Assembly: GCF_023278185.1 (NCBI RefSeq)
Contig: NZ_CP066356.1
Coordinates: 7,928,001 to 7,992,000, forward strand
Reading direction: 5' to 3'
DNA length: 64,000 bases
Origin: Bradyrhizobium elkanii USDA 76
GTDB taxonomy: Bacteria; Pseudomonadota; Alphaproteobacteria; Rhizobiales; Xanthobacteraceae
Below are positions 42,566 through 50,836 of this stretch, in pieces. The stretch's first letter is position 1, and the number at the start of each line of letters is the position of its first letter. A program made the translations under genes and the position numbers. Under the pieces are notes generated by a model that was not told where the DNA came from, did no database searches, and worked only from the letters and a program-made list of their open reading frames with translations.

Positions 42566-43407
42566 CGCACGGCTCCTTCCAGGGTTTCGCCGAGATACAG
42601 CGCATTGTTCTGATAGGCGCGGACCGCTTCCGCGGTCGCGGTCCGGCACAGATCGTCGGCCGCGGGCGCGGCCGCGCGATAGCGCACGATCTCCACACTC
42701 GCCTGCGGATAGGCTTTCGCCGGATCGAGCGGATGCGGGCAGTTCGACAGCGCGATCAGAAGCTCCATCTCCGCGCGCAGATCGACGAAATCGTCCTGCT
42801 GCCGCCGCTGCTCCGACCAGATGAACTTGCCGTCGGCGTCGATCGCGACCGGCGCGAAGAAGCTGACACAGGGATGGACGTCGCGGCGATCAAGGCCAAG
42901 CTTGGCCGCGGCGAGAATGAAATTGTCGCGTGTGTTGCGGAAATTGCCGTCGCCGTATTTGGCCACGTTGGTCGCCGCAGTCGAGCCGCCGACTACGGCA
43001 TCATGCGCGGCGCTGCTGTCCTCGGTGATGCCGAGCAGCGCGCGCCCCATGTCAGACAGCAGCACCCGTCCCTTCTGCAGCCGCGCCGCCCACTGCACCT
43101 TGATGGTGTCGGCGTGGTTGAGCCGCTCGGTGGTGTCGGCGCTGTTCCAGGCGAGCAGGCTGACGGTCGACGCCCCCGACGTGTTGACGATGCGCAGCGT
43201 ATCGCCGCGGTTCAGCCGGGTGGTCCAGTACCAGCCGGACGGGATCGTTTCACGGTGAATGACCGCGTCGGCATCGATCGGCGCGGCGTCGCGCGCAGTC
43301 GGCGCCGGCAGTGCTCGCGGCGCGTGCTCCTGTCCCGCTGCCTTCAGCTCGTTATACCGCCGGGTATGCGCCGCGATCTCGGCCTTCTGTTCCTCTGACA
43401 GGATCAT
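42562..43407 (-). CDS. DUF1989 protein, urea amidolyase-associated protein 1 (carboxyguanidine deiminase subunit type), 281 aa
   Basis: DUF1989: PSGWYWTTRLNRGDTLRIVNTSGASTVSLLAW, a GRALLGITEDSSAAHD segment, and CPHPLDPAKAYPQASVEI near the end; about 280 residues. It has fewer Cys than its partner, so the two differ in metal binding. Pairs with the downstream gene. The start overlaps the ATPase stop by four bases. In guanidine operons the two act together as a heterodimer. Confidence 0.82.
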   Translation of the reverse strand: MILSEEQKAEIAAHTRRYNELKAAGQEHAPRALPAPTARDAAPIDADAVIHRETIPSGWYWTTRLNRGDTLRIVNTSGASTVSLLAWNSADTTERLNHADTIKVQWAARLQKGRVLLSDMGRALLGITEDSSAAHDAVVGGSTAATNVAKYGDGNFRNTRDNFILAAAKLGLDRRDVHPCVSFFAPVAIDADGKFIWSEQRRQQDDFVDLRAEMELLIALSNCPHPLDPAKAYPQASVEIVRYRAAAPAADDLCRTATAEAVRAYQNNALYLGETLEGAVR

Positions 43408-44237
43408 GGTTGCTCCTTCAAGACGAGAGCGCCGGGCCGTCCCGGCTGATGCTCCTTGCCTGACCGGGTCGTCCCGGTCGGAGCTGGTTGAACTGACGAC
43501 CGCAGCTCTGCGCTGCGGCGTGGGAAAATCTCGAGGTCGCGCGACACCGTGGCGCCGTAGCGGTCGCGCTCCTCCGGCCGGTTGCGCTGCCGCTCCAGCG
43601 CGATCACACGCGTCGCGAGCCCAAAGGCCTCGCTGAGGTCATGCGTCACCATCACGACGGTGAGATGGGTCTCGTTCCAGAGCCGCTTCATCAGGAGGTG
43701 AATGTCGGCACGAATACCCGGATCGAGCGCACCGAACGGCTCGTCGAGCAGCAGGATCTTCGGGCCACGCATGATCGCCTGCGCCAGCGCGAGCCGCTGC
43801 TGCATGCCGCCCGACAGCGCCGACGGATATTTGCTCTCCTGGCCGGCGAGCCCGACCTCGGCGAGCAGCTTCATTGCTTCGTCGGTAGCAGCGCGGCGCG
43901 CGGCGCCGAACAGCCGGCCGGTGAATTTGGCGTCGCGCAGTTCGCGGCCGAGCATGACGTTCTGCAAGACCGTCAGATGCGGAAAAACCGAGTAGCGCTG
44001 GAACACCACGCCACGGTCGGCGTCCGGTTCGCCAGGCAACGGCTTGCCGTCGACCAGGATCTGCCCGCGGGTCGGCTGTTCCTCGCCGAGCAGCATGCGC
44101 AGCAGCGTGGTCTTGCCGCAGCCGGACGGGCCGACCAGCGCGATGAAGGCGCGCGGCTCGACCTCCATCGTGATGCGCTCGAGCACGATGTGGTCGCCAT
44201 ATTCCTTCCAGACGTCGTCGAAACGGATCGCGCTCAT
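43404..44237 (-). CDS. ABC importer ATPase (guanidine operon), 277 aa
   Basis: Walker A VGPSGCGKTTLLRM, signature LSGGMQQRLALAQ, Walker B ILLLDEPFGALDP, and the H-loop VMVTHDLSEAF: a canonical nitrate/taurine-type (SsuB/TauB) ATPase. The C-terminal 40 residues are basic and Pro-rich. Start MSAIRFDDV (44237) overlaps the permease stop by four bases; the longer open frame reaching 45407 runs through the permease in another frame and is not real. Energises import of the riboswitch ligand. Confidence 0.88.
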   Translation of the reverse strand: MSAIRFDDVWKEYGDHIVLERITMEVEPRAFIALVGPSGCGKTTLLRMLLGEEQPTRGQILVDGKPLPGEPDADRGVVFQRYSVFPHLTVLQNVMLGRELRDAKFTGRLFGAARRAATDEAMKLLAEVGLAGQESKYPSALSGGMQQRLALAQAIMRGPKILLLDEPFGALDPGIRADIHLLMKRLWNETHLTVVMVTHDLSEAFGLATRVIALERQRNRPEERDRYGATVSRDLEIFPRRSAELRSSVQPAPTGTTRSGKEHQPGRPGALVLKEQP

Positions 44238-45052
44238 TCCGCCCTCACCGACGCAAACCAGGGAAACAGTTTCCGCTGCGTGACGCGCAGGCCGACGTCG
44301 ATCAGGAACGCCAGCAGCGTGATCCAGGCGACGTAGGGGATGATGACGTCCATCGCGAGATAGCGGCGCACCAGGAATATCCGGTAGCCGAGCCCGGAAT
44401 CGGAGGCGATCGCCTCCGCTGCGATCAGGAACAGCCACGCCGGCCCGAGCTGCAGGCGCAGCACGTCGATCAACCGCGGCAGGGTTTGCGGCATCGCGAC
44501 GCGCAGCGCAATCTGCCAGGTCGAGGCGCCGAGCGTCTGTGCCTTGACGATCTGCTCGCGCGGCAGTTCCTGCACCTTCATGGCGAGATCGCGGATCATG
44601 CAAGGCAGCGTCCCGATCACGATCAGCGCGATCTTGGAATTCTCCCCAAGCCCCATCACGATGAACAGGATCGGCAACAGCGCCAGCGGCGGCACCATCG
44701 ACGTGACGGACACGAACGGCCCGAGCAGAGCGTTGGCGCCCGGCAACAGCCCGATCACGATGCCGAGCACCAGCGCCGCCACCGTCGAGATCGCCAGCGC
44801 CGAGCCCAGCCGCCCGAGGCTGGCGACGGTGTCGGAGGCCATCAGATAGCTGCCGGTGCGCGGATCGACCTCGAACGCCATCTGCTTGACGGCCTGCACC
44901 ATGCTCGGCAGCGCCGGCAGCAGCTTGTCGTTGGGGTTCTGCGCGAGCCGCGCGCTGGAGCCGGCGAAGTAGGCGATTGCGACCAATACGAACGGCAGCG
45001 CGAGCAGATAGAACCGCGTCTGCCGTCCCGGCCGTATGTTCACAAGTCGCAT
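44234..45052 (-). CDS. ABC importer permease (guanidine operon), 272 aa
   Basis: About six hydrophobic segments and the EAA-type loop (TLGASTWQIALRVAMPQTLPRLID) that contacts the ATPase. It belongs to the SsuC/TauC-like permeases. Ends in an ATGA overlap with the ATPase and begins 32 bp after the binding-protein stop. Homodimer in the inner membrane; expected substrate guanidine, by operon context. Confidence 0.85.
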   Translation of the reverse strand: MRLVNIRPGRQTRFYLLALPFVLVAIAYFAGSSARLAQNPNDKLLPALPSMVQAVKQMAFEVDPRTGSYLMASDTVASLGRLGSALAISTVAALVLGIVIGLLPGANALLGPFVSVTSMVPPLALLPILFIVMGLGENSKIALIVIGTLPCMIRDLAMKVQELPREQIVKAQTLGASTWQIALRVAMPQTLPRLIDVLRLQLGPAWLFLIAAEAIASDSGLGYRIFLVRRYLAMDVIIPYVAWITLLAFLIDVGLRVTQRKLFPWFASVRAE

Positions 45053-45084
45053 GGTCCGCTCCTGCCTGATGCGGCACTACTTGG

Positions 45085-46158
45085 TCACAGCTTGCCCTTG
45101 GCGGCCTCGTCCATGTAGGTCGGGTCGAAGCGCAGCTTGACGTTCGACTTGTCGCCCAGCACCGACTTGTCGGCGAGCTCGATGCCGACCGCATCGGCCG
45201 ATTTCGCACCCTTGCCGAGCAGGTCCTTCTCGAACAGGAATTTCCGGACGCGATCCATGGTCGCGCCGACCGTCTGGCTGCGCGTGAAGGCTTCGGCATC
45301 GATCGCCTTGTCGAACAGTTTTGTGGTCGAGAGCTGGCTGTCGAAACCGGCGAGGTCGGTGCCGGAGGCCTTGGCCATCGCTTCCTTGGCGGCCTTCGCC
45401 GCGGCATCGTTCGCCGTCATCTTGGACAGCGTCTCGTACCAGATGCCGACCAGCGCCTTGGCGAAATCCGGATTGTCCTTGGCGACCGCGGTGTTCACCA
45501 CCATCAGGTCCATGATCTCGCCGGGGATCTGCGAGGAATCGAACACCTTCTTCGCGTCGGGCGAGCCGAGGATTTCGGTCACGATCGGATTCCAGGTCAC
45601 CACAGCGCTGACGTCGGGCGTCTTGTAGGCGGCCGCGATATCGGCGTCGGAGGTGTTGACGACCTTGACGTCCTTCTCGCTCAGCTTGCTGGTCTCGAGC
45701 GCGCGCGCCAGCAGATAATGCGACACCGAGAACTCGACCAGGTTGACCGTCTGCCCCTTGATCGCAGCGAGATCGGCCTTGTTCTTCAGGATCACCGCGT
45801 CGTTGCCGTTGGAGAAATCGCCCATCACGACCGCTGTCGTGTCGACGCCGCCGGCGGCCGGAATCGACAACGCGTCCATGTTGGTGATGGTGACGGCGTC
45901 ATAGCCGCCGGCGGTGTACTGGTTGATCGATTCGACGTAATCGTTGAACTGCTTGACCTCGATCGCGATGCCGTATTTGTCGGCCCATTTCTTGACGATG
46001 CCGGTGTCGGCCGCATAACCCCACGGCATCCACCCGACATAGATCGACCAGGCGACCTTGAAGCTTTTCTTCGGCGCGGCGTCGGCCGCAGGCGCAGCCG
46101 CGAGCACGACCGCGCAGCCGATGACAACAGAGCGAAGGAAGAAAACGAATTTGTTCAT
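45085..46158 (-). CDS. ABC importer substrate-binding protein (guanidine operon), 357 aa
   Basis: Signal peptide MNKFVFFLRSVVIGCAVVLAA with cleavage in AAPAADAA, then FKVAWSIYVGWMPWGYAADTGIV, the opening of the NMT1/SsuA-type receptor family (urea/guanidine-like receptors carry the same WxxYVGW). Start 46158 has GAGGGAT upstream; the longer frame to 46209 would enter the terminator. It is the first gene after the riboswitch, so its mRNA leader is the regulated element. Confidence 0.87.
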   Translation of the reverse strand: MNKFVFFLRSVVIGCAVVLAAAPAADAAPKKSFKVAWSIYVGWMPWGYAADTGIVKKWADKYGIAIEVKQFNDYVESINQYTAGGYDAVTITNMDALSIPAAGGVDTTAVVMGDFSNGNDAVILKNKADLAAIKGQTVNLVEFSVSHYLLARALETSKLSEKDVKVVNTSDADIAAAYKTPDVSAVVTWNPIVTEILGSPDAKKVFDSSQIPGEIMDLMVVNTAVAKDNPDFAKALVGIWYETLSKMTANDAAAKAAKEAMAKASGTDLAGFDSQLSTTKLFDKAIDAEAFTRSQTVGATMDRVRKFLFEKDLLGKGAKSADAVGIELADKSVLGDKSNVKLRFDPTYMDEAAKGKL

Positions 46159-46184
46159 TGCCGATCCCTCTTGCGAAATTTCAC

Positions 46185-46226
46185 AAAAAGGGACTGGCGA
46201 AAAGACCATCGCTCCGCCAATCCCTT
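46185..46226 (-). terminator. Intrinsic terminator of the riboswitch expression platform
   Basis: On the minus strand AAGGGATTGGCG (46226-46215) pairs over 12 bp, one of them G-U, with CGCCAGTCCCTT (46199-46188), followed by a run of five U. It sits 8 bases after the aptamer and 26 bases before the first start codon. Ligand binding should prevent this stem. Confidence 0.75.
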
Positions 46227-46233
46227 GGCTGAC

Positions 46234-46345
46234 GAGGTCTCCCGGGCTTTTATCCCGCCGTGCACCTACGGGGATGTCTCCCCCGCAAGCGGCTGCTCTC
46301 GGACCAGCACCTTGCTTGGCAAGGTCGGAACCCTAGCGGCCAACT
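46234..46345 (-). ncRNA. Guanidine-I riboswitch (ykkC/yxkD class)
   Basis: The minus strand reads CTAGGGTTCCG (46336-46326), GGTCCGAGAG and ACGGCGGGATAAAAGCCC followed by GGGAGA, in the order and spacing of the guanidine-I consensus. The three blocks form the binding pocket with two helical arms between them. It precedes the importer/carboxylase operon by 76 bases. Guanidine-I aptamers sense free guanidinium and turn on export or degradation genes. Boundaries are approximate. Confidence 0.92.
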
Positions 46346-46532
46346 CAACGCCGTTGATGCACGAGGCGTGCCAGCCGACCGGCAATTGAATCTCATGAGA
46401 TTTTTCGACGCGCACCGCGGCGCCGCAACGGTGCCTTGCTTAAAAACTGCGCAGGCCTGCTCAGAATTGGCTCTGTCCTTTCGCCACCGGCGTCAGCAGG
46501 ATCGCACGATGGTTGATGTCGAGGGGAGTTCG

Positions 46533-46625
46533 ATGCGCAAGCTTCTGAGCGTTCTGTGCGCCGGCCTCTGGCGCGGGCTGCACGGCCGGTTCGGCCTGGT
46601 GCCGAAGTCCGACGTGAAAGGCTGA
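46533..46625 (+). CDS. Possible small basic protein, 30 aa
   Basis: A 30-codon frame MRKLLSVLCAGLWRG..RFGLVPKSDVKG with GAGGGGAG at a good distance upstream. The N-terminal half is hydrophobic, the rest basic. It lies on the opposite strand from the riboswitch, in its own gap. Size alone makes it uncertain; an upstream ATG at 46509 would add eight residues. Confidence 0.4.
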   Translation: MRKLLSVLCAGLWRGLHGRFGLVPKSDVKG

Positions 46626-46637
46626 TCGCAAGATCGC

Positions 46638-46666
46638 AAAAAAAGAGCCCCGCTCTGCAGCGGGGC
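46638..46666 (-). terminator. Intrinsic terminator after the DUF1236 gene
   Basis: GCCCCGCT/AGCGGGGC stem with a 4-base loop (46666-46647), then TCTTTTTTT on the minus strand, 16 bp past the stop at 46682. Confidence 0.85.
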
Positions 46667-46681
46667 CCCTGTCCACGGATT

Positions 46682-48460
46682 CTATTTCCGATCGGAGTTT
46701 TGCGCCGGCGTCTGCGGGCTCTGGCCTGAGCCTGACGACGGCGGATTGTTGTTCTGATTGGGCTGGCTGGACTGCGTGTCCCGGCCGGCATCTGGCTGGT
46801 TGCCGCTGCCCTGACCGACGGTCGACTGGTTCTGCGGCGCAGCCTGGCCCGTCGTATTCTGCTGCGGAGCCTGCTGCTGAGCGGACGGCTGATTTCCGCT
46901 CTGACTGGTTGTCGACTGATTCTGCGGCGAATTCGCCTGGCCCGTGGTCTGCCCGGTCGTGTTCTGCTGGGCAGGCTGCTGAGTGTCGGTCCGGCCCGTC
47001 GACTGGTTCTGCGGCGCGTTGGTCTGATCGGTCGTCTGTCCAGTCGTGTTCTGCTGGGTGCGGCTCTGGCCGACCGTCGACGATGCGCCCGCGCCCTGAC
47101 CGATCCGATCCGACAGGCCGAGTGCGGTCACCGTGCGCGTGTCGACGCTGCCGCTCGTGGTGATGCCCTCTTGACGCTGGAAAGTGATCAGCGCCTCGCG
47201 AGTCCGCGATCCCCATACGCCGTCGGCCTCGCCGACCAGCAGGCCGCGGTCGATCAGCACCTGCTGCACCTCGCGGATCTGCTGCGGGTTCAGGTCCATC
47301 ATCGCGACGCTACCGCCACCACCGCCGCCGCCGCGATGGCTGAAGCGCGTCCGCGGTCCGACCGGGACCACGTCGACGACACGGCGCTCGCGATCGAGGA
47401 ACACGACTTCATCCTCGACGACGAAGAAACTGTCGTCGCGATAATAGGGGAACGCATCGATCAGCGCCGGGAAGGCGGCGACCGACACCACGTTGAACCT
47501 CCGCGGCACCACCACGCCCGGATTGACCGCGAAGTTGATCGTGCTGACATTGACGCGCGGGGCGTTACGCGCCGACAGCACCGAGCGCTGGATCGTGCTC
47601 TGCTGCTGCGCGGTCACGGTGCGCCCGGCCTCGGTCTGGACCGTGGCGTTCGACGGGGACTGAGCGGACGTCCCGGCTTGTCCCTGGGCCTGACCGGTGG
47701 TCTGTCCGGCGTTCATCCGGTTTTGCGTCGTGCCGGACTGCGGAGCGGCCGCGCCCGTGGTCTGGCCGGCTCGCGTATTCGGGGCCGCCGTTGTGCCCTG
47801 GCCGGTGGTCGTGCTCGCGCCCTTTGCCTGGCCCGTGGTCGTGTTCTGGCCGGTCGTCGTGTCCGCCTTGCCTTGAGTCTTGCCTTGAGCCTTGTCCTGA
47901 GCCGTCCCTTGGCCGGTCGTGGTGCCCTGGCTGCGGTTCGCGCTGTTGGCGCGATTCTCCTGCTGCTGGCTTTGCCGCGTCGTGGCGCTGCCGCGTTCGC
48001 GTGATTCGGATCGGCCCATCTGCTCGCGCTGGTTTCGGCTCTGGCCGACGGTCTGCTCCTGCCTGCTCTGGCTGCGCTGACCCTGCTCGGCGCGGCCGCT
48101 CTCGCGGGCCTGGCCGGTGGTCTGGCCGCGCTCGGCCGCACCGCGGCCCATCTGACCTTCGGCCCGACCGCTCTCTCGTGCGCCACCTTGGCCGCGGCCG
48201 ACCGTCACGCCTTCGCTTCGCGACGCCCCGGGACTGCCATGCATTGCGCCGCCGGAGCTGCCGGCCGACGAGCCTGCGGAACGGCCGTGTTCGCCACCGC
48301 CACCGCCTGCGCCGACGCTTCCGCCGCCACCTACGCTGCCACCACCCATGCCGCCCCCGCCGCCGCCCTCGCGCATGCCCTGCGCCGACGCGAGACTGAC
48401 GCCGGCCAACAGCACGGCCGTCGTCAGCAGAAATTTGCTCTTCATGATCTTGCTCTGCAT
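46682..48460 (-). CDS. Exported DUF1236/peptidoglycan-binding protein with low-complexity flanks, 592 aa
   Basis: Signal peptide MQSKIMKSKFLLTTAVLLAGVSLASAQ. Residues about 30-300 are Gly, then Gln/Thr/Arg-rich with repeated TTGQ and QGRG-like words. A DUF1236 segment follows (VNVSTINFAVNPGVVVPRRFNVV and VVFLDRERRVVDVVPVGP), then a PG_binding_1 domain (LNPQQIREVQQVLIDRGLLVGEADGVWGSRTREALITFQ). The tail again is Gln/Asn/Ser-rich (NTTGQ, NQSTG). Probably a periplasmic cell-wall-associated protein. AGGAGG precedes 48460. The frame upstream to 48571 is not needed. Confidence 0.8.
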   Translation of the reverse strand: MQSKIMKSKFLLTTAVLLAGVSLASAQGMREGGGGGGMGGGSVGGGGSVGAGGGGGEHGRSAGSSAGSSGGAMHGSPGASRSEGVTVGRGQGGARESGRAEGQMGRGAAERGQTTGQARESGRAEQGQRSQSRQEQTVGQSRNQREQMGRSESRERGSATTRQSQQQENRANSANRSQGTTTGQGTAQDKAQGKTQGKADTTTGQNTTTGQAKGASTTTGQGTTAAPNTRAGQTTGAAAPQSGTTQNRMNAGQTTGQAQGQAGTSAQSPSNATVQTEAGRTVTAQQQSTIQRSVLSARNAPRVNVSTINFAVNPGVVVPRRFNVVSVAAFPALIDAFPYYRDDSFFVVEDEVVFLDRERRVVDVVPVGPRTRFSHRGGGGGGGSVAMMDLNPQQIREVQQVLIDRGLLVGEADGVWGSRTREALITFQRQEGITTSGSVDTRTVTALGLSDRIGQGAGASSTVGQSRTQQNTTGQTTDQTNAPQNQSTGRTDTQQPAQQNTTGQTTGQANSPQNQSTTSQSGNQPSAQQQAPQQNTTGQAAPQNQSTVGQGSGNQPDAGRDTQSSQPNQNNNPPSSGSGQSPQTPAQNSDRK

Positions 48461-49000
48461 TACCAATTCCTCCTGGAGCTTGGCGGCTACCCGGATTGCG
48501 AAGCCGACGCCAATGGCCGGCACGCTCCGCACTGCGGCCGCGTTCCAACAAAACCGGCGAGGATGCGGCACAGCCGTGCGCGCTTCTCACCGGTGAACTG
48601 TGAGAAAACAGCGGCGCCGCCCGCACCGTTCCTAGATGCCGGCCCGACGCGACATTTCGCGCCAAGGGAACTGCCGCGCGATCATCCTTCAGGAACCGAT
48701 GGCCACGCTTTCTTCAGGAACCGATGGCCACGCTTTTCCGTTTTGAAATGAAGCGTGGGTTCGCCGTCACGTCGATGTTCAGCGAGCTCGCGCGGATCAT
48801 CATCCGCTGCGACCGGCGGAGGATCGGAACAGGTTCCGTTCGGCCTTGAACACTTGCTTCGCCGTCAACGGCAGCACCACTGTGCCCACTCGCCGCCAGG
48901 CTTGTTGCAGGCCCGGGTTCGTTGCAGGCGCGCCGCCATTCGCAACCAATGCCCCCCTGCTCCGTTGACCGGCTGGGCAATCATCATCGAGGAGGATCCC
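48461..49000. other. Gene-free stretch with a 25-bp tandem duplication
   Basis: No convincing gene. It carries a perfect tandem repeat of TTCAGGAACCGATGGCCACG and five more bases at 48688-48712 and 48713-48737. The leader of the downstream surface-protein gene, with GAGGAGGAT at its end, occupies the right part. Promoters not identified. Confidence 0.5.
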
Positions 49001-49444
49001 ATGAGGACGACAGGCCTTGTTCTTGCAACCGTCGGTGCGCTTGGGGTGAGCGCCATCGCAGCCCCGGCGCCCGCCGAAGCACGGTGGGGACACGGCGGGT
49101 GGGGGTGGGGTCCCGCGCTCGCAGGCGGATTGATTGCCGGCGCAGTCGTCGGCGGCCTCGCCTCGTCAGCCTACGGCTATCCGGGCTATGCCTATGGTTA
49201 CGGCTACCCCGGCTACGGCTACGGTTATGGCTATTCGCCCGCCTATTACGGCTACGGCGGCTATGCCTATGACGACGGCTATTACGCTGCGCCGTACCGT
49301 TGGGGCGGCGGCTACACCACGACATATTATAGCGGATACCGGCCGGCCTATTACGGCTACCGCTATCGTCACGTGGTGCGCCCGGCATACGCCTACTATC
49401 GCGGCGGCTACCCGCGCTGGCATCATCGCTGGCGTCATTGGTGA
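49001..49444 (+). CDS. Exported Gly/Tyr-rich protein, 147 aa
   Basis: Signal peptide MRTTGLVLATVGALGVSAIAAPAPAEA, then a short hydrophobic segment GPALAGGLIAGAVVGGLA and a long Tyr/Gly/Pro region (YGYPGYAYGYGYPGYGYGYG) ending in RWHHRWRHW. Such proteins are common in rhizobia and sit at the envelope, function unknown. GAGGAGGATCCC precedes 49001. Composition is extreme (about a fifth Tyr in the mature part); DNA is repetitive there. Confidence 0.7.
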   Translation: MRTTGLVLATVGALGVSAIAAPAPAEARWGHGGWGWGPALAGGLIAGAVVGGLASSAYGYPGYAYGYGYPGYGYGYGYSPAYYGYGGYAYDDGYYAAPYRWGGGYTTTYYSGYRPAYYGYRYRHVVRPAYAYYRGGYPRWHHRWRHW

Positions 49445-49491
49445 GATCGGCCAGACCGACGCCGCGCAGCCAGCCGGGTTGAGCGGCAGCG

Positions 49492-50199
49492 TTACCCGGC
49501 GACCCGCAGCGCGGTCACCGCGACGCAGGCGTTGCCTAACGGAATCAGCACCACCTGCGCGCCGTTCGGCAGCGCCATCGTCGCGAGCTCACCGAGCGCG
49601 CCGGTCTGTCCGTTGAGCTTCGCGAGCTCGGCGGCAACCGTCGAGCAATTCTCCGTCCGCGGCGTCACCCGCACCAGATTGCCTTCGCAGGACGATCCAA
49701 CCGGCGCGGCAAACACGATGCCGGCGGCCTGCTGATTGGTGGCGGGGGTGGCTTGGCTGGGCTGGTTAGGTGCGAGCGCGACCAGCGACTGCACCGAATG
49801 CGAATTGCCGACCTTGGCGTCCCACTGCGACTGCGCGGTGTAATTGGAGTTCATCGCGAGGCCGCGGCCGAGCGTCCCGAACAGATTGGCGCAGGTCACG
49901 ATGTTGCCCTGCCGCGCGTGCTCGTCGAACACCGTCGGTTGCTGGCCCGCCTGCTGCGGCGGAACGGATGCCGCGGCCGGCGGCGGCGGCGTTTCCTGCG
50001 GACGCTGCTTGTGCGGCTGCGGCTTCGCGGCGGCGGGCTTTTTGGCCGGCGCGGGCGTCGCCGGCTGCAGCGGCATCGGCTGCGACTGCGCCGGCTGCAT
50101 CTGCTGGGCATAGCCCACGACGCCGGCTGCACTGAGCGCCGCCACGACGACCGCCGTGAAAATCAGGATGGGGGTCTTCAGTCGCATCGGCGTATTCAT
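49492..50199 (-). CDS. Exported Pro/Ala/Gln-rich protein, 235 aa
   Basis: N-terminal membrane segment TPILIFTAVVVAALSAAGVVGYAQQ as signal or anchor, then a Pro/Ala/Gln/Lys linker (about residues 30-95), then a globular part with NIVTCANLFGTLGRGLAMNSNYT and SSCEGNLVRVTPRTENCST, which has paired Cys. It ends LPNGAQVVLIPLGNACVAVTALRVAG. GAGAGG lies directly against the ATG at 50199; an ATG at 50187 is an alternative. Probably periplasmic. Upstream is the ialB-like gene on the same strand. Confidence 0.6.
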   Translation of the reverse strand: MNTPMRLKTPILIFTAVVVAALSAAGVVGYAQQMQPAQSQPMPLQPATPAPAKKPAAAKPQPHKQRPQETPPPPAAASVPPQQAGQQPTVFDEHARQGNIVTCANLFGTLGRGLAMNSNYTAQSQWDAKVGNSHSVQSLVALAPNQPSQATPATNQQAAGIVFAAPVGSSCEGNLVRVTPRTENCSTVAAELAKLNGQTGALGELATMALPNGAQVVLIPLGNACVAVTALRVAG

Positions 50200-50260
50200 C
50201 CTCTCGTCCCGCACCTCGATGCGGCGCTCCGGATTCCGGATCGGCATGCAGCTTGTCGTC

Positions 50261-50836
50261 TCATTTCAGTTTCGCCAGCACGCCGGACAGTCCGTCCAGC
50301 GGCGCCTCCAGCACGATCGGCCCTTGCGGCAGCTGATAGGACACGCGGCACGGCGTCGCCGCGCGGATGTGCCGCCTCAGCACGTTGCCGATCGCGACCG
50401 TGGCGAAGCAGAAACTGGCATCGCAGCGATCGGTCTGCGCGACGATGCGGTCCGGACTGTCGCCCATCGCGAGCTCGATCTGCGCGCCGACCCCGGCGGC
50501 TGCAGGAATCCGCATCGCCATCAGCGGCTTGCCGTCGGCGGTCGCGATCAGCGACCAGTTGAAGGCGACCGCGCCCTGCGCGTTGACGATCGATTGCGTG
50601 ACGTTGCAGACGCGGCGCTTCGATTTGAGACTCTCGTCGCAGATCAGGGTCCAGTTCTTGAACGGCTGGATCATCCGCCTGAACTCGCCGAGCGTCTCGC
50701 CCTCCGGTACCGCGACGTCCGACGGCTTTACGGCGTAGCCGGCAGGCGGCGCGCCCTGCGCGGCGGCGCTCGCCGCCGCCCCGAGCCAGATCATCAAAGC
50801 CAGACACGCCGGCCGCCTCGTCGACGCCGGCGTCAA
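50261..50836 (-). CDS. ialB: Invasion-associated locus B (IalB) family protein, 191 aa
   Basis: Signal peptide ACLALMIWLGAAASAAAQG, then the IalB pattern: FKNWTLICDESLKSKRRVCNVTQSIV, with later TDRCDASFCFATVAIG and TPCRVSYQL, giving the conserved Cys pairs. IalB-type proteins are periplasmic and in Bartonella are linked to invasion; in free-living rhizobia they are common. It starts TTG at 50836, overlapping the adhesin stop by four bases (TTGA), so it is coupled to the autotransporter. A later ATG at 50794 would remove part of the signal peptide. Confidence 0.82.
   Translation of the reverse strand: MTPASTRRPACLALMIWLGAAASAAAQGAPPAGYAVKPSDVAVPEGETLGEFRRMIQPFKNWTLICDESLKSKRRVCNVTQSIVNAQGAVAFNWSLIATADGKPLMAMRIPAAAGVGAQIELAMGDSPDRIVAQTDRCDASFCFATVAIGNVLRRHIRAATPCRVSYQLPQGPIVLEAPLDGLSGVLAKLK

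Noticed and set aside
43404..45407. 667-codon frame joining ATPase to upstream sequence
   Set aside because: The first 390 codons are an out-of-frame reading of the permease and receptor; the ATPase starts at 44237 with an ATGA overlap.
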